Positions 53,794 to 63,409 of a DNA stretch of 64,000 bases are shown here, piece by piece. The notes below the pieces were generated by a model that made no database searches, was not told the origin of the DNA, and saw nothing but the letters and a program-made list of their open reading frames with translations. The DNA lies in assembly GCA_965247665.1 (NCBI GenBank), contig CBDFHH010000002.1:310001-374000 (forward strand), read 5' to 3'. The stretch comes from CAUZWH01 sp965247665. Lineage in GTDB: Bacteria > Pseudomonadota > Alphaproteobacteria > SHVV01. Position 1 is the stretch's first letter, and each line of letters begins with the position of its first letter. Made by a program: the position numbers and the translations under genes.

Positions 53794-54675
53794 CTAACCC
53801 GCCCGCGGTGGCGGATCGGTCATCCACGCGCGTACCTTTTGGATGTACGAACAGTCGCGATCTTTGCAGGCTTCGTTGGCCTCGAAGTGATCGACCCCCG
53901 GCAGGACGCCGGTCTCAAGATGACCGGCCTCACTTTTCAGGCCGGCGATCATATTGGCGGCATCGGTCTTGATGTCGTCGGTGTCGTGTTCGCCCCAGCA
54001 GATGAAGAACGGCGCGACGTTGCCGGCGGTGTGCGAAACCGGGCTGGCTTCGAGGTCGTCGTCGCGGTTTTCCAGAAGAATCAGCGCCACCGTCTCGCGC
54101 GTACCGCCGGGCTCGGCATGGGCGAGCCGAATGTCGAACACCGCGCTCATCGGCAAACATGCCGAGATCACGTCGTCCGGCAGCCCGCGCGAACCCAGAT
54201 GCTCCGGCACCAGAGCAATCAACGAAGTCAGGTGCCCGCCGGCCGAGTGGCCACCGACGAAAATGCGGTCGCGGTCACCGCCGTATTTTTCGATGTTGCG
54301 GTACACCCAGGCGACGCTGTCGGCAACGTCATTGATCTGAGCCGGCCATTTCGATTCCGGCGACAGCCGGTAGTTGCCGGAAATGAAGATCGCCGGTAGG
54401 TCGGTGATGTTGGGGGCGATGAAGCCCTCCCACTCCTTGAAACCGTGCCGCCACGCGCCGCCGTGGAAGAACATGAATACCGGCAGGCCGGTCAGGCCTT
54501 CTTCCTCGGGGAGAAAAATGTCGATCTTCTGGTAGAAGTCATCGCCATATGCAACGTCGAGATCGGAGCGCAGCCCCGGCACGATTTGCTTCGAAAGTTC
54601 GAGCATGCGCCCGGTCGTCTCCATCGCCCCGGGAAGGATCAGCTGTCCACGGTCGGGCATATCATCGAACGACAT
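53794..54675 (-). CDS. Alpha/beta hydrolase/esterase (first of a tandem pair)
   Basis: A 293-residue hydrolase from ATG 54675 (MSFDDMPDRGQLILPG), with GGAG ten bases upstream. Motifs: FMFFHGGAWRHGFKEW (about 70-85), GHSAGGHL (about 145-152), acid in CWGEHDTDDI and histidine in GVDHFEANEAC. The pattern resembles bacterial arylformamidase/kynurenine-formamidase-like carboxylesterases. The protein encoded upstream is a close paralogue sharing the SFDDMPD start and HGGAWRHGFKEW. Amide or ester bond hydrolysis is likely; the substrate is unknown. Confidence 0.9.
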   Translation of the reverse strand: MSFDDMPDRGQLILPGAMETTGRMLELSKQIVPGLRSDLDVAYGDDFYQKIDIFLPEEEGLTGLPVFMFFHGGAWRHGFKEWEGFIAPNITDLPAIFISGNYRLSPESKWPAQINDVADSVAWVYRNIEKYGGDRDRIFVGGHSAGGHLTSLIALVPEHLGSRGLPDDVISACLPMSAVFDIRLAHAEPGGTRETVALILLENRDDDLEASPVSHTAGNVAPFFICWGEHDTDDIKTDAANMIAGLKSEAGHLETGVLPGVDHFEANEACKDRDCSYIQKVRAWMTDPPPRAG

Positions 54676-54688
54676 CTTGATCTCCTAG

Positions 54689-55561
54689 CTAGCTTGGACC
54701 GTTGGCGAGCCAGTCGCGCACCTTGCGCACCCAAAGAAAATCTTCGTTGGCGCAGGCGCGGTGGGTGTCGAAGTGGCTGAAACCCTCGAATGCGTGATGC
54801 TGGAAGATGCAATCCTCCTGTTGCATGCGTTCGACCATCAGCCGGTTGTGGGCCGGAAGCTCGGGTAGATCGTCCGACCCCCAGGCGAGGAGGAAGGGCA
54901 TCTTGTTGCCCTTGGTGTGCTCGATCGCACTGGCTTCGTGATCCTGATCTTCGCTTTTGAGGAACAGCTTGATGAGGCGTTCGCGACGGCCGCCCGGCTC
55001 GCATTCGCTCAAGCGCAGATCGAGCGGCGCACTGAGCGGAAAGCAACCCTTGATCGTGTCTTTGGCAATCAGGTTGGCCAGAATCAGATCCCAGCGCAGT
55101 GCCGCCAGCGCCGCCAAGTGACCACCGGCGGAATGGCCGCCGATGAAGATGCGCCGTTTGTCGCCGCCATAGGGCAGGATGTTGCGGTAGACCCAAACAA
55201 TCGAATCGATCACGTCCTGCAACGAGTCGGGATATTTGGTGTCGGGCGCGAGCCGATAGTTCGGCGAGACCAGGATCGCCGGCAGGCTCGTGATCGGCGG
55301 CGCCATAAAGCCCAACCATTCCTTGAAGCCGTGCCGCCAGGCACCGCCGTGGTAGAAGATCAGGATCGGCAGATCGGTCAGATCTTCATCGTCCGGCAGG
55401 AAGATGTCGAGCTTCTGGAAAAAGTCGTCGCCATAGGGGATGTCGAGGGCGGTGCGCGAGTTCGCGACGACCTTCTTGGATTGCTCGATGGCCCACGCCG
55501 AATACGCCGGACCCTCGGCCAGCGACATCTCGCCCAAATCGGGCATGTCGTCGAATGACAC
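54689..55561 (-). CDS. Alpha/beta hydrolase/esterase (second of a tandem pair)
   Basis: A 290-residue hydrolase. I place the start at GTG 55561 (VSFDDMPDLGEM) because GGGAGAG lies six bases upstream and the paralogue starts at the same residue; an ATG at 55594 would add 11 residues. Motifs: LIFYHGGAWRHGFKEW, GHSAGGHLAAL, and a late acid and histidine (WGSDDLPEL, GFSHFDTH). The gene lies 13 bases upstream of its paralogue, so the two are co-transcribed. Confidence 0.9.
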   Translation of the reverse strand: MSFDDMPDLGEMSLAEGPAYSAWAIEQSKKVVANSRTALDIPYGDDFFQKLDIFLPDDEDLTDLPILIFYHGGAWRHGFKEWLGFMAPPITSLPAILVSPNYRLAPDTKYPDSLQDVIDSIVWVYRNILPYGGDKRRIFIGGHSAGGHLAALAALRWDLILANLIAKDTIKGCFPLSAPLDLRLSECEPGGRRERLIKLFLKSEDQDHEASAIEHTKGNKMPFLLAWGSDDLPELPAHNRLMVERMQQEDCIFQHHAFEGFSHFDTHRACANEDFLWVRKVRDWLANGPS

Positions 55562-56159
55562 GGAAATCTCTCCCAAAAGAATGTCGCCGCCCACGGGCGG
55601 CGTCTGAATCTAGTCGACGACACCGGTCTCCGCAACGCGGGCGGCGGCGGTTCGGCCCGGCTTCGCGCGATCTCCTGCCGGCCGCCGGCCCGCGGCGACC
55701 GCGACCCCGGCATGGACGCTTGCGGGCTCGACAAGAGAGCGCCGGCTCGATCGGTCACGCCTCGGCCCGATCCCTACGGGTGGCGAACACGATCTCGGTC
55801 ACGGCCTTGCCGGTCCAACACACCAACTCGGCAGCCATGTCCTGCTAGGGGTTCGAGCAATGATCGGGGATACGCGGGAACCGTCAAACTCCGTACAATC
55901 CGCGCCGCAATGTGTAGTTGCCAAACGGCTCGCCAGTTCGGAATATCGACGCGGCGTTCGAACGGGGGAATCATACGGCGACGCCGGCACGGCGGCACCA
56001 ATATCGAGATTTCGACCCGAAGATTGGGCAGTATGGGTGCGGCCGGCCGGTAGTGCGTGCGCGACGGCGACGAATCCGGCGCGGCGCCGATCCCGAATAC
56101 ATGCTCGGCAAACACCATCACGGAAACGACGGCCAAGCGGGCCAAGACAGGAGGACAAG
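55562..56159. other. Stretch without a recognisable gene
   Basis: About 600 bases between divergent genes. The longest open frames are arginine-rich and out of character with the neighbouring proteins. A 27-codon minus-strand frame (55755-55838) beginning MAAELVCWTGKAVTEIVF reads naturally but is too short to support. No clear promoter or terminator was found. Confidence 0.5.
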
Positions 56160-57149
56160 ATGAAAAAACGCAAGGTCGGCAAGGACGGACCGGAGATCGC
56201 CGCTATCGGCTTGGGTTGTATGGGCATGGCGGGTTGGTACGGCGAGCGCGACGATGACCGCTCGATCGCCACCCTCGACCGCTCCCTCGAACTCGGAGTC
56301 GAGATGTTCGACACCGCCGATGTCTACGGCGCCGGCGAGAACGAGGAGTTCGTCGGCCGCTGGCTCAAGGGAAAGCGCGACCGCGTGTTTCTCGCCTCCA
56401 AATGCGGCAACACCTTCGGCCAGAGCGGCCGGCCCGCGGGCGTGGTTAACGGCCGGCCGGAATATGTGCTCCAGGCCTGTGACGAGAGCCTTAAGCGCCT
56501 CGGTGTCGACGTTATCGACCTCTATTATCTCCACCGCGTCGACCGCAACGTGCCGATCGAGGACACGATGGGGGCTTTCGTGCAGCTCCGCGACGCCGGC
56601 AAGATCCGCTTTATCGGTCTCTCGGAAGCTTCCGTTGGAACGATCGAACGCGCGGTGAAGGCGGCGCCGATCGCCGCGCTGCAAAGCGAGCTGTCGCTAT
56701 GGACCCGCGACAACGAAGTGCATCAGCTCCCCAAAGCGCAGGAGCTCGGCATCGCTTTCGTCGCCTACAGCCCGCTCGGACGCGGCATGCTATCGGGCGT
56801 GATCAAGGCGATGAAAGACCTGCCCGAGAGCGATCGGCGTTTTGCGCATCCGCGCTTTGCCGAAGGTAATTTCGAACAGAACCGGGATCTGGTCATGCGC
56901 GTCGCCGAGATCGCCAAAGCGAGGGGATGTAGCGCCGCGCAGCTGGCGGTCGCCTGGTGCTTCGACCGCGCCGACAACATCATCCCGATCCCCGGCACCC
57001 AGCACCCAAACTACGTGGAAGACAATGTAGCGGCGATCGACATCGAGTTGACCGACGATGAGCGCACCGCCCTCGAAGAGATCATGCCGCCCGGCGCCGC
57101 CGCCGGTGACCGCTACCCCGAAATGATAATGGCGAATGTGAATACGTAG
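56160..57149 (+). CDS. Aldo/keto reductase
   Basis: A 329-residue aldo/keto reductase from ATG 56160, with AGGAGG seven bases upstream. The catalytic tetrad is visible: Asp and Tyr in FDTADVYGAGENEE (about 49-62), Lys in FLASKCGNTF (about 79) and His in YYLHRVDRN (about 124). The C-terminal NADPH site is IIPIPGTQHPNYVEDN. It belongs to the YajO/AKR13-like group. It lies alone on the plus strand; a link to neighbouring catabolic genes is not shown. Confidence 0.93.
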   Translation: MKKRKVGKDGPEIAAIGLGCMGMAGWYGERDDDRSIATLDRSLELGVEMFDTADVYGAGENEEFVGRWLKGKRDRVFLASKCGNTFGQSGRPAGVVNGRPEYVLQACDESLKRLGVDVIDLYYLHRVDRNVPIEDTMGAFVQLRDAGKIRFIGLSEASVGTIERAVKAAPIAALQSELSLWTRDNEVHQLPKAQELGIAFVAYSPLGRGMLSGVIKAMKDLPESDRRFAHPRFAEGNFEQNRDLVMRVAEIAKARGCSAAQLAVAWCFDRADNIIPIPGTQHPNYVEDNVAAIDIELTDDERTALEEIMPPGAAAGDRYPEMIMANVNT

Positions 57150-57168
57150 CAGAAGCCGGAATACGGTC

Positions 57169-57271
57169 GTCAGATGCCAGATGACCGGCATGTCGGTCCA
57201 GACGAGCTGGCGCGCCAGGCGGTCGGTTTATCCGAGATCGGAAATAGAGTATCTGACATTTGGCATCTGAC
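57169..57271. repeat. Intergenic inverted repeat
   Basis: GTCAGATGCCA (57169-57179) and TGGCATCTGAC (57261-57271) are perfect inverted copies 81 bases apart, with imperfect extension on both sides. They lie between the convergent aldo/keto reductase and amidohydrolase genes. They could be a dispersed miniature element or a terminator stem. Confidence 0.6.
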
Positions 57272-57285
57272 GTCCGGCATCGGAA

Positions 57286-58737
57286 TTATTGTACCCACCT
57301 CAGCCGCCATTGCTCGGGCTTCTTGACCCACGGCGCGGTCGGCTGGATTTGCTCGGCGAACTGCTGGCAGGTACGCAGGATTTCTGCCTCGTCCATGGTT
57401 GTCAGCAGGTAGTCGTCGATCACCGGCACCCCGTCGACGATGACCGTGCGCGCGCTGCGACCGGTAGCGTTGAAGATGAAGTTGCTCACCAGATTGAGAT
57501 GCGTCGTCGGGATCCACTCGTAGCTCGTCAGGTCCCACAGCACGAGATCGGCCTTCTTGCCGACCTCGATGCTGCCGATCTCGTCCTCCAGGCCGAGCGC
57601 TTTGGCGCCGTTGATGGTCGCCATATCCAGCGCCGTGGCCCGCGTCGCGCCCGTCGGGATCTGAAACAGATCGGTGTCCGGCGAATTGAAGGTTCGGCGT
57701 GCTTCGGCATGGGCGCCGACCACGAGATACATCTCGCGCACCATGTCGTGGCAGGTGCCGGTGTTGGTCTCGTCGTTGCCGAGCCCGACATTGACTCCGG
57801 CCTTGACCATTTCCGGGATCGCGCTCTGCGCGTTGAGGGACCCGTACAGCCCGTGCAGGCTCGAGCCGGGAACATGGGCAACGTTTGTGCCGGTCTCCTT
57901 CACCAGAAAGATCTCGTTAATGTCGAGCCAGGCCATGTGCGCCGCCGTCAGTCGCGGACCGAGCACGCCGACATGATTGAGGTACTCAATGTCGCGCATC
58001 CCGGTGCGTTGGCGGGTGAACTCGACCACCTCGAAATTAACCGCCGCGTGGGTCTGGATGCCGATGTCGTAACGTTCGGTGAAGTCCTTGATCCCGGCAA
58101 TCAGCTCCTCGGAACTGAAGCAGACCTGCTGGATGTCGAGCGCTGCAACGACGCGGCCGTTGGCGGAGAGGTGGTGGTCCTTGATGAACCGTTCCGTATT
58201 GGCGAGGCATTCGCGGGTGTTTTCCTGCAGCCGTTTGGGAATCCCCGCTTCGTGGATGTCGAGCATCATCCGCGCCAACACGCCGCGGGCGCCGATGTCG
58301 GTGACGGCCCGGATCACCGAATGTTCGTACGGTGGAATCGTGCCGCAGTCGGCGATCGTCGTGGTGCCGGTCTTAAGGCACGACAGCAGCGTATGCAGCG
58401 CCGCGTAGTAGTAATTCTCGGGGGTCAGCGTGTCCCAGGTGAAGCTGCATTTGCGGTCGACATAGGCGACCAGCGGCACGTCGTCGAGCAGGCCCTTGTC
58501 GAAGCAGGATTCGAGATGGGTGTGCGCGTTGATCAGGCCCGGTGTCAGCAGCCGCTCGGAGGCGTCGATCGTCCGTGCCGGCTGGCAGTGCTCGCGCAGC
58601 TCGTCGCGTTCGCCGACGGCGACGATCCGATTGCCCTTGATTGCAACCGAAGCGTTGTCGAGAAACCGGCGTTCCCGATCTTGCGTTAGAACGAAGCGGG
58701 CGCCGTCGATAAGGAGATCGATGGGTTCACCGGCCAT
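57286..58737 (-). CDS. AtzA/TrzA-family amidohydrolase
   Basis: A 483-residue amidohydrolase of the ATZ/TRZ (chlorohydrolase/guanine deaminase) group from ATG 58737, preceded by GGGAGG. Ligands are complete: LINAHTHLESCF (about 67-78), GIQTHAAVNFE (about 238), TAAHMAWLDINE (about 275) and VGLGNDETNTG (about 320). The group deaminates or dehalogenates purines, pyrimidines, S-adenosylhomocysteine and triazines. It stands alone on the minus strand. An N-heterocycle deaminase fits the window, but the substrate cannot be set from the sequence. Confidence 0.9.
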   Translation of the reverse strand: MAGEPIDLLIDGARFVLTQDRERRFLDNASVAIKGNRIVAVGERDELREHCQPARTIDASERLLTPGLINAHTHLESCFDKGLLDDVPLVAYVDRKCSFTWDTLTPENYYYAALHTLLSCLKTGTTTIADCGTIPPYEHSVIRAVTDIGARGVLARMMLDIHEAGIPKRLQENTRECLANTERFIKDHHLSANGRVVAALDIQQVCFSSEELIAGIKDFTERYDIGIQTHAAVNFEVVEFTRQRTGMRDIEYLNHVGVLGPRLTAAHMAWLDINEIFLVKETGTNVAHVPGSSLHGLYGSLNAQSAIPEMVKAGVNVGLGNDETNTGTCHDMVREMYLVVGAHAEARRTFNSPDTDLFQIPTGATRATALDMATINGAKALGLEDEIGSIEVGKKADLVLWDLTSYEWIPTTHLNLVSNFIFNATGRSARTVIVDGVPVIDDYLLTTMDEAEILRTCQQFAEQIQPTAPWVKKPEQWRLRWVQ

Positions 58738-58823
58738 GGTGCTTTCCTCCCGGCTTGTCGCGCGAAGGGCATGCGGGCATCTTAGGCACTCGAAAACGGG
58801 TTTTCGACTCAAAGGAGATCAGG

Positions 58824-59585
58824 ATGGCACGCGCACCAAGCCGGCGCGGTCGGGCGCCGAAGAAGGTCGCCTTGGTCACCGGCGGCGGCACCGGATTAGG
58901 GCGCGCCACCGCCAACGCGCTTACGCGCGATGGCTTCACAGTCGCCGTGTGCGGCCGCCGCGCCGCTCGCCTTACGCCCAAGCGCGGCGAGTCGTTTCAC
59001 CCCTATACCTGTGACATCTCCGACAACGCTTCGGTGAAGCGGATGGTCAAAGCTGTGCTGGCCGACCACGGCCGGCTCGACGTCGTGGTCAACAACGCCG
59101 GCATCATACGGGCCGAAAAAATCTCTCAGATCAAACCGGCGACCGTCGAGGAAATGATCCGCATCAACCTGATCGGCACCATCAACGTGTCGCTCGCCTG
59201 CATCCCGGCGCTCACCAAAACCAAGGGCCATCTCGTTATGCTGAGTTCGTCGCTGGCACAGCGCCCCAATCCGGGTACGGCGATCTACGCGACAACCAAG
59301 GGTGGGATCGAGTCGTTCGCCAAGGCGCTTGCCGTTGAACTGGCGCCGAAAAAAGTACGCTGCAACGTGGTTGCGCCGGGCCTGGTCGACACCGAGATCT
59401 ATGCCCACGCCTTGGATCGGCAGGCGTTCAACCGGATGCTCAAGGGGCGTGGCAAGACCTACCTGCTGGGGCGCGCCGGTGTGCCCGAGGATATTTCCGA
59501 GCTCATTGCCTACCTCGCCTCGGACCACACAACCTGGATGACCGGGGTGGTGATTCCCATGGATGGCGGGCGCATAGTCGGGTGA
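58824..59585 (+). CDS. SDR-family oxidoreductase
   Basis: A 253-residue short-chain dehydrogenase from ATG 58824, with AGGAGA upstream; an earlier start at 58755 is unsupported. TGGGTGLG (about 20-27), NNAG (about 90), LSSSLAQ (about 140) and YATTKGG (about 154) are the nucleotide-binding and catalytic motifs. It has a basic N-terminus (MARAPSRRGRAPKK) and lacks the N-terminal hydrophobic residue pattern of the tandem SDR pair at 48.5-50.2 kb, so it is not a recent copy of them. Confidence 0.92.
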   Translation: MARAPSRRGRAPKKVALVTGGGTGLGRATANALTRDGFTVAVCGRRAARLTPKRGESFHPYTCDISDNASVKRMVKAVLADHGRLDVVVNNAGIIRAEKISQIKPATVEEMIRINLIGTINVSLACIPALTKTKGHLVMLSSSLAQRPNPGTAIYATTKGGIESFAKALAVELAPKKVRCNVVAPGLVDTEIYAHALDRQAFNRMLKGRGKTYLLGRAGVPEDISELIAYLASDHTTWMTGVVIPMDGGRIVG

Positions 59586-59679
59586 AGCTCGACCCCCCGC
59601 TTCCGCCACCGCGACGTCGCGCGCGGCGACGATCTCCCAGGCTCTCCCTTTTTGCTCGGGCAATACGAGATGCTGACAG

Positions 59680-60531
59680 CTACTTGATCGCCTTGACCCG
59701 GTTCTTGAGGGTGCCGACGCCGTCGATCTCGATCTCGACCGTGTCGCCGTCCTTCATATAGACCGGCGGCTTGCGCGCGACGCCAACGCCCGAGGGCGTG
59801 CCGGTAGTCACGACGTCGCCCGGTTCCAGCGTCATGAAGCGCGACAGATACTCGATCAGCTTGGCGCAACCGAAAATCATGTCGCCGGTGCTCTCTTCCT
59901 GCATCACCTCGCCGTTGAGGCGGGTGCGGATCACCAGCTTTTGCGGATCGGTGATCTCGTCCGTCGTGACGATCACGGGCCCTAACGGCGTGAAGGTGTC
60001 AAAGCTCTTGCTGCGCGCGAACTGCCCCTCGGTGAACTGATGGTCACGAGCGGTGACGTCGTTGCAGCAGGTATAGCCGAATACGTAGCTCAGCGCGTCC
60101 TTGCGGGCCACGTTGCGGGCGCGCTTGCCGATCACGAACGCCAGCTCGCACTCGTAGTCGATCTTCGTGGAATCCTTGCGCCGGTACTTGATCAGCTCGC
60201 CGCTGCCGATCAGGCTCGATGTGTATTTGCACCAGGACATCGGCGCTTTGGGCACTTCGTGGCCGGTCTCCTTGGCATGGTTGAGATAGTTGAGGCCGAT
60301 GGCGATGATCTTCGACGGCGCGGTCACGGCCGGCTTGTAGCGCGCGCCCTTGAGCGGAAACGGTTTGCGCACCGGCCGCACCCGGGCCGGATTTCGACCC
60401 TCTTCCAGGAGATCGCGCAGCGGATCGAGACCGGGGCGCTCGTAGGCGCGCCCGACGGGTTCGGCCATTCCATCCTTGATGCGGCAGAAATAAGCCTTCT
60501 TGTCCGGCCCAACCAATGTCGCGTAACGCAT
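59680..60531 (-). CDS. Fumarylacetoacetate hydrolase family protein
   Basis: A 283-residue FAH-family enzyme. The C-terminal catalytic domain (about 75-283) has IAIGLNYLNHAKETG, the metal site DYECELAFVIGK with its Glu pair (about 131-142), NDVTARDHQF and VTTGTPSGVGVA (about 243). Members hydrolyse C-C bonds of acylpyruvates, ureidoglycolate-like or ring-cleavage products, for example 2-hydroxyhepta-2,4-diene-1,7-dioate isomerase. ATG 60531 has AAAGGGGG upstream. Its gene follows that of the third molybdenum hydroxylase, suggesting a late step after hydroxylation. Confidence 0.92.
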   Translation of the reverse strand: MRYATLVGPDKKAYFCRIKDGMAEPVGRAYERPGLDPLRDLLEEGRNPARVRPVRKPFPLKGARYKPAVTAPSKIIAIGLNYLNHAKETGHEVPKAPMSWCKYTSSLIGSGELIKYRRKDSTKIDYECELAFVIGKRARNVARKDALSYVFGYTCCNDVTARDHQFTEGQFARSKSFDTFTPLGPVIVTTDEITDPQKLVIRTRLNGEVMQEESTGDMIFGCAKLIEYLSRFMTLEPGDVVTTGTPSGVGVARKPPVYMKDGDTVEIEIDGVGTLKNRVKAIK

Positions 60532-60613
60532 CGATGCCCCCTTTGATCAAACGCGGCGAGAAAACCGCGCCAAGCTAGCCGAAGCGCAGCGCCCCTCGCA
60601 AGCGGCGCGAGCC

Positions 60614-62926
60614 TCAGTCCGCGGCTGCCGACTCCATCGCGTCCAGCACCCGCTCCGGCGTCATGGGCAGCACCCGAACGCGATTGCCGATCGCATCGGC
60701 GACGGCGTTGGCGATCACCGCCGCGGCACCGACCAAGGGCGGCTCGCCGACGCCCTTGGCTCCGAACGGTCCGCTCGGCTCAGGATCCTCGAGAATGATC
60801 GGGTGGATTTCCGGCGGCGAGTCCAGCACCCCGGGTAGCTTGTAGTCCATCAGCGTGGGGTTGGCGACGCGTCCGGCGTCCCACACCATCTCCTCATAGA
60901 GCGCATAACCCATGCCTTGCACGAAGCCGCCCTCGATCTGGCCTTCGATCTGCGCCGGGTTGATCGCCCGACCGACGTCGTGGGCCGACCACGCACGCAG
61001 CACGCGAACCTGACCGCTGACCTCGTCGATCTCCACCTCGCAGGCTTGCGCGCCGAACGTGTAGGCACCGATATTGGGGAAGATGAAGCCGTGGATCGTC
61101 GCATGTTTGAGGTCCATGCGCTCGCCATCGAAGGTCAGCGAGTAGCTGCCGGTAATCGGCCCGCCGCCCATCGCGTTGCTGTGCCCGGCGATCGCCGCGA
61201 ACGGCAGCACCCGTTCGGGGACGCCTTTGAGGCCGACCAATCCACCCGGCCGGATCTCGAGATCGACCGGTGCCGTTTCGAGCATGTCGGCGGCTTCCCG
61301 CAGCAGCTTTTCCTTAACCTGTTCCGACGCTTCGACGATCGCGCGCCCGGCCATGTAGGTGACCCGGCTTGCCGCCGTCTTCCAGTTGAACGGCGCGGTG
61401 TCGCTGTCGGGGTTGGCGAACGACACCCGTTCCAGCGGCAGTCGCAGAGACTCGGCACAGATCTGTTTCAACGCAATATCCGAGCCCTGCCCGATATCGA
61501 CCACGCCGGTCGATAGCGCCGCCGATCCGTCGGTGCGGAGCTCGATAGTCGCCGACGTGCCGAGCAGGCCGCTGACATGGGCAATGCCGGTGTAACCGAC
61601 ACCGCGTCTTTTGCCGGGCGGTGCGTTCGACCCAGCTCCGGCCGCTTCCGCCTCTTCGCGTACCTTCTCCAGACACTCGGTGAATGCCGAAGCCAGGATC
61701 GTCTGGCCCCCGGCGAACTTCTCGCCCTTCTTGAGCGCGTTCTTCAGTCGCAGTTCGACCGGATGCATACCGAGTTTCAGCGCCAATTCGTCGAGTTGGC
61801 TTTCGCTGGCGAAGGTCGCCTGCGGCCCACCGAAGCCGCGAAACGCGCCGGCTCGCAGCTTGTTGGTGTAGAACCCGTCGGCTCGGCCGCGATAGTTGGG
61901 AATGTTGTAGGGGCCGTGCCCGAACAAGCAGCACACGCTGACCACGGCCGGGCTGTCGTCGGCGTAGGCGCCGCAATCGAGCAGAGCGATATGTTCGCGC
62001 GCGATCAGGGTACCGTCAGCCTTGGCACCGGTGCGCATCCTGATGCGCGCGGGATGGCGCGAGCGCATCATCTCGAAATCCTCGGTCAGCGACAGCACCA
62101 GCTTGACGGGCTTGCCGGTCTTCCGCGCCAGCGCCGCCGCCACCGGCTGGGTGCCGGGGCTACCCTTGCCGCCAAAACCGCCGCCGATCTTGGGCGCGAT
62201 CGCACGCACCATCGCCATTGGCAAGCCGACCCATTCCGCGACCCGCTGCTGAGTCAGATGGACCGACTGACAGGTGGACCACACGGTGACGCGGCCGTCA
62301 CGCGACGGGCTCGCCAGCGTGCCGCACGGCTCCATATAGGCGTGGTGTTGGGCCGGCGTTTCGTAGGTTCCTTCGACGATCACATCGCACTCGTCCCAGG
62401 CGGCGTCGACGTCGCCCTCGTCGATGGCCGCGCGCCACAGTCGGTTGCCCTCCCCGTTGAGCGGCACCACGCAGAAATAGTCGTTGAAGTCCTCATGCAG
62501 GATCGGCGCGCCGTCGGCCATCGCCTCGTCTATCGCCAGCACCGCGGGCAGTTCGTGGTACTCGATTTCGACCAGCCGCGCGGCCGCCCGCGCCGCCTTC
62601 AGGCTGGTCGCCGCCACCGCCGCGACCACTTCGCCAACGAACCGCACCTTGCCCTTGGCGATGTGCATCTCGTCCTTGATGAAGGCGCCGCTGCGGCGGG
62701 AAAAATCGAAATCGTCGCCGGTGAGCACCGCCTTCACCCCAGGCACGGCCAACGCCGCCGAGATATCGTAGGAAAGGATATGCGCGTGCGGATAGGGGCT
62801 GGTCGCGACCGCGCCATAGAGCATCCCCGGCAGATAGAGATCGTCGACATAGGCAACCTCGCCGCGGACCTTCTCCTCCGCATCGGCGCGCGGCACGTCG
62901 ACGCCGACTGCAACCGCTTCGCTCAT
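60614..62926 (-). CDS. Molybdenum hydroxylase large subunit (third set in window)
   Basis: A 770-residue molybdopterin-binding subunit from ATG 62926, overlapping the 2Fe-2S gene stop (ATGA). Motifs: EEKVRGEVAYVDDLYLPGML (about 17-36), IGGGFGGKGSPGTQ (about 245), GAFRGFGGPQATFASE (about 355), and the catalytic Glu in GVGEPPLVGAAAV (about 725). The AFRGFGGPQ loop resembles xanthine dehydrogenase and 4-hydroxybenzoyl-CoA reductase relatives. The three-gene order (FAD, 2Fe-2S, Mo) differs from the two-gene xdhAB. The substrate is unknown. Confidence 0.9.
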   Translation of the reverse strand: MSEAVAVGVDVPRADAEEKVRGEVAYVDDLYLPGMLYGAVATSPYPHAHILSYDISAALAVPGVKAVLTGDDFDFSRRSGAFIKDEMHIAKGKVRFVGEVVAAVAATSLKAARAAARLVEIEYHELPAVLAIDEAMADGAPILHEDFNDYFCVVPLNGEGNRLWRAAIDEGDVDAAWDECDVIVEGTYETPAQHHAYMEPCGTLASPSRDGRVTVWSTCQSVHLTQQRVAEWVGLPMAMVRAIAPKIGGGFGGKGSPGTQPVAAALARKTGKPVKLVLSLTEDFEMMRSRHPARIRMRTGAKADGTLIAREHIALLDCGAYADDSPAVVSVCCLFGHGPYNIPNYRGRADGFYTNKLRAGAFRGFGGPQATFASESQLDELALKLGMHPVELRLKNALKKGEKFAGGQTILASAFTECLEKVREEAEAAGAGSNAPPGKRRGVGYTGIAHVSGLLGTSATIELRTDGSAALSTGVVDIGQGSDIALKQICAESLRLPLERVSFANPDSDTAPFNWKTAASRVTYMAGRAIVEASEQVKEKLLREAADMLETAPVDLEIRPGGLVGLKGVPERVLPFAAIAGHSNAMGGGPITGSYSLTFDGERMDLKHATIHGFIFPNIGAYTFGAQACEVEIDEVSGQVRVLRAWSAHDVGRAINPAQIEGQIEGGFVQGMGYALYEEMVWDAGRVANPTLMDYKLPGVLDSPPEIHPIILEDPEPSGPFGAKGVGEPPLVGAAAVIANAVADAIGNRVRVLPMTPERVLDAMESAAAD

Positions 62927-63402
62927 GTCATATCTCCCCGCGCGACGCGCTTCGCCGCAGCGATGATCTTTATATAGCCCGTGCAACGGCAGATATTGCC
63001 CGCGATCGCGTGGCGAATCTGATCCTCATCGGGGTTCGAGTTGCCGCGAAACAGCCCGGTGAGCGCCATCAGCATGCCGGGAGTGCAAAATCCGCACTGC
63101 ATCGCCGCCCCCTCGACGAATGCGCGCTGCAAGTCGGTCATGGGCCCGTCATCGGCCAGCCCCTCGACCGTAACGATCTCCTGATCTGTGGTGTTGGCGG
63201 CGATTGCCAGGCACGAGCGGATCGGCTGGCCGTCGACCAGCACCGTGCAGGCGCCGCACACGCCCTGATTACAACCGCGCTTGGGGCCGGTCAGACGCAG
63301 CCCGTCGCGCAACACCGTCAGCAGACGGTCGCCGCCGTCGGCAACCACGGTGCGGTCCTCGCCATTGACCCGCAGGGTCAGCGCCTGGACATCGTTCGGC
63401 AT
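62923..63402 (-). CDS. Molybdenum hydroxylase 2Fe-2S subunit (third set)
   Basis: A 159-residue iron-sulphur subunit from ATG 63402 (MPNDVQALTLRVNGEDRTVV). Clusters are complete: CNQGVCGACTVLVDG and SCLAIAANT (about 43-70), CGFCTPGM (about 102-109) and GNICRCTGYIKII (about 135-147). It starts seven bases after the FAD-subunit stop and overlaps the large-subunit start by four bases, so the three are translationally coupled. Confidence 0.93.
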   Translation of the reverse strand: MPNDVQALTLRVNGEDRTVVADGGDRLLTVLRDGLRLTGPKRGCNQGVCGACTVLVDGQPIRSCLAIAANTTDQEIVTVEGLADDGPMTDLQRAFVEGAAMQCGFCTPGMLMALTGLFRGNSNPDEDQIRHAIAGNICRCTGYIKIIAAAKRVARGDMT

Positions 63403-63409
63403 ACCGCCC

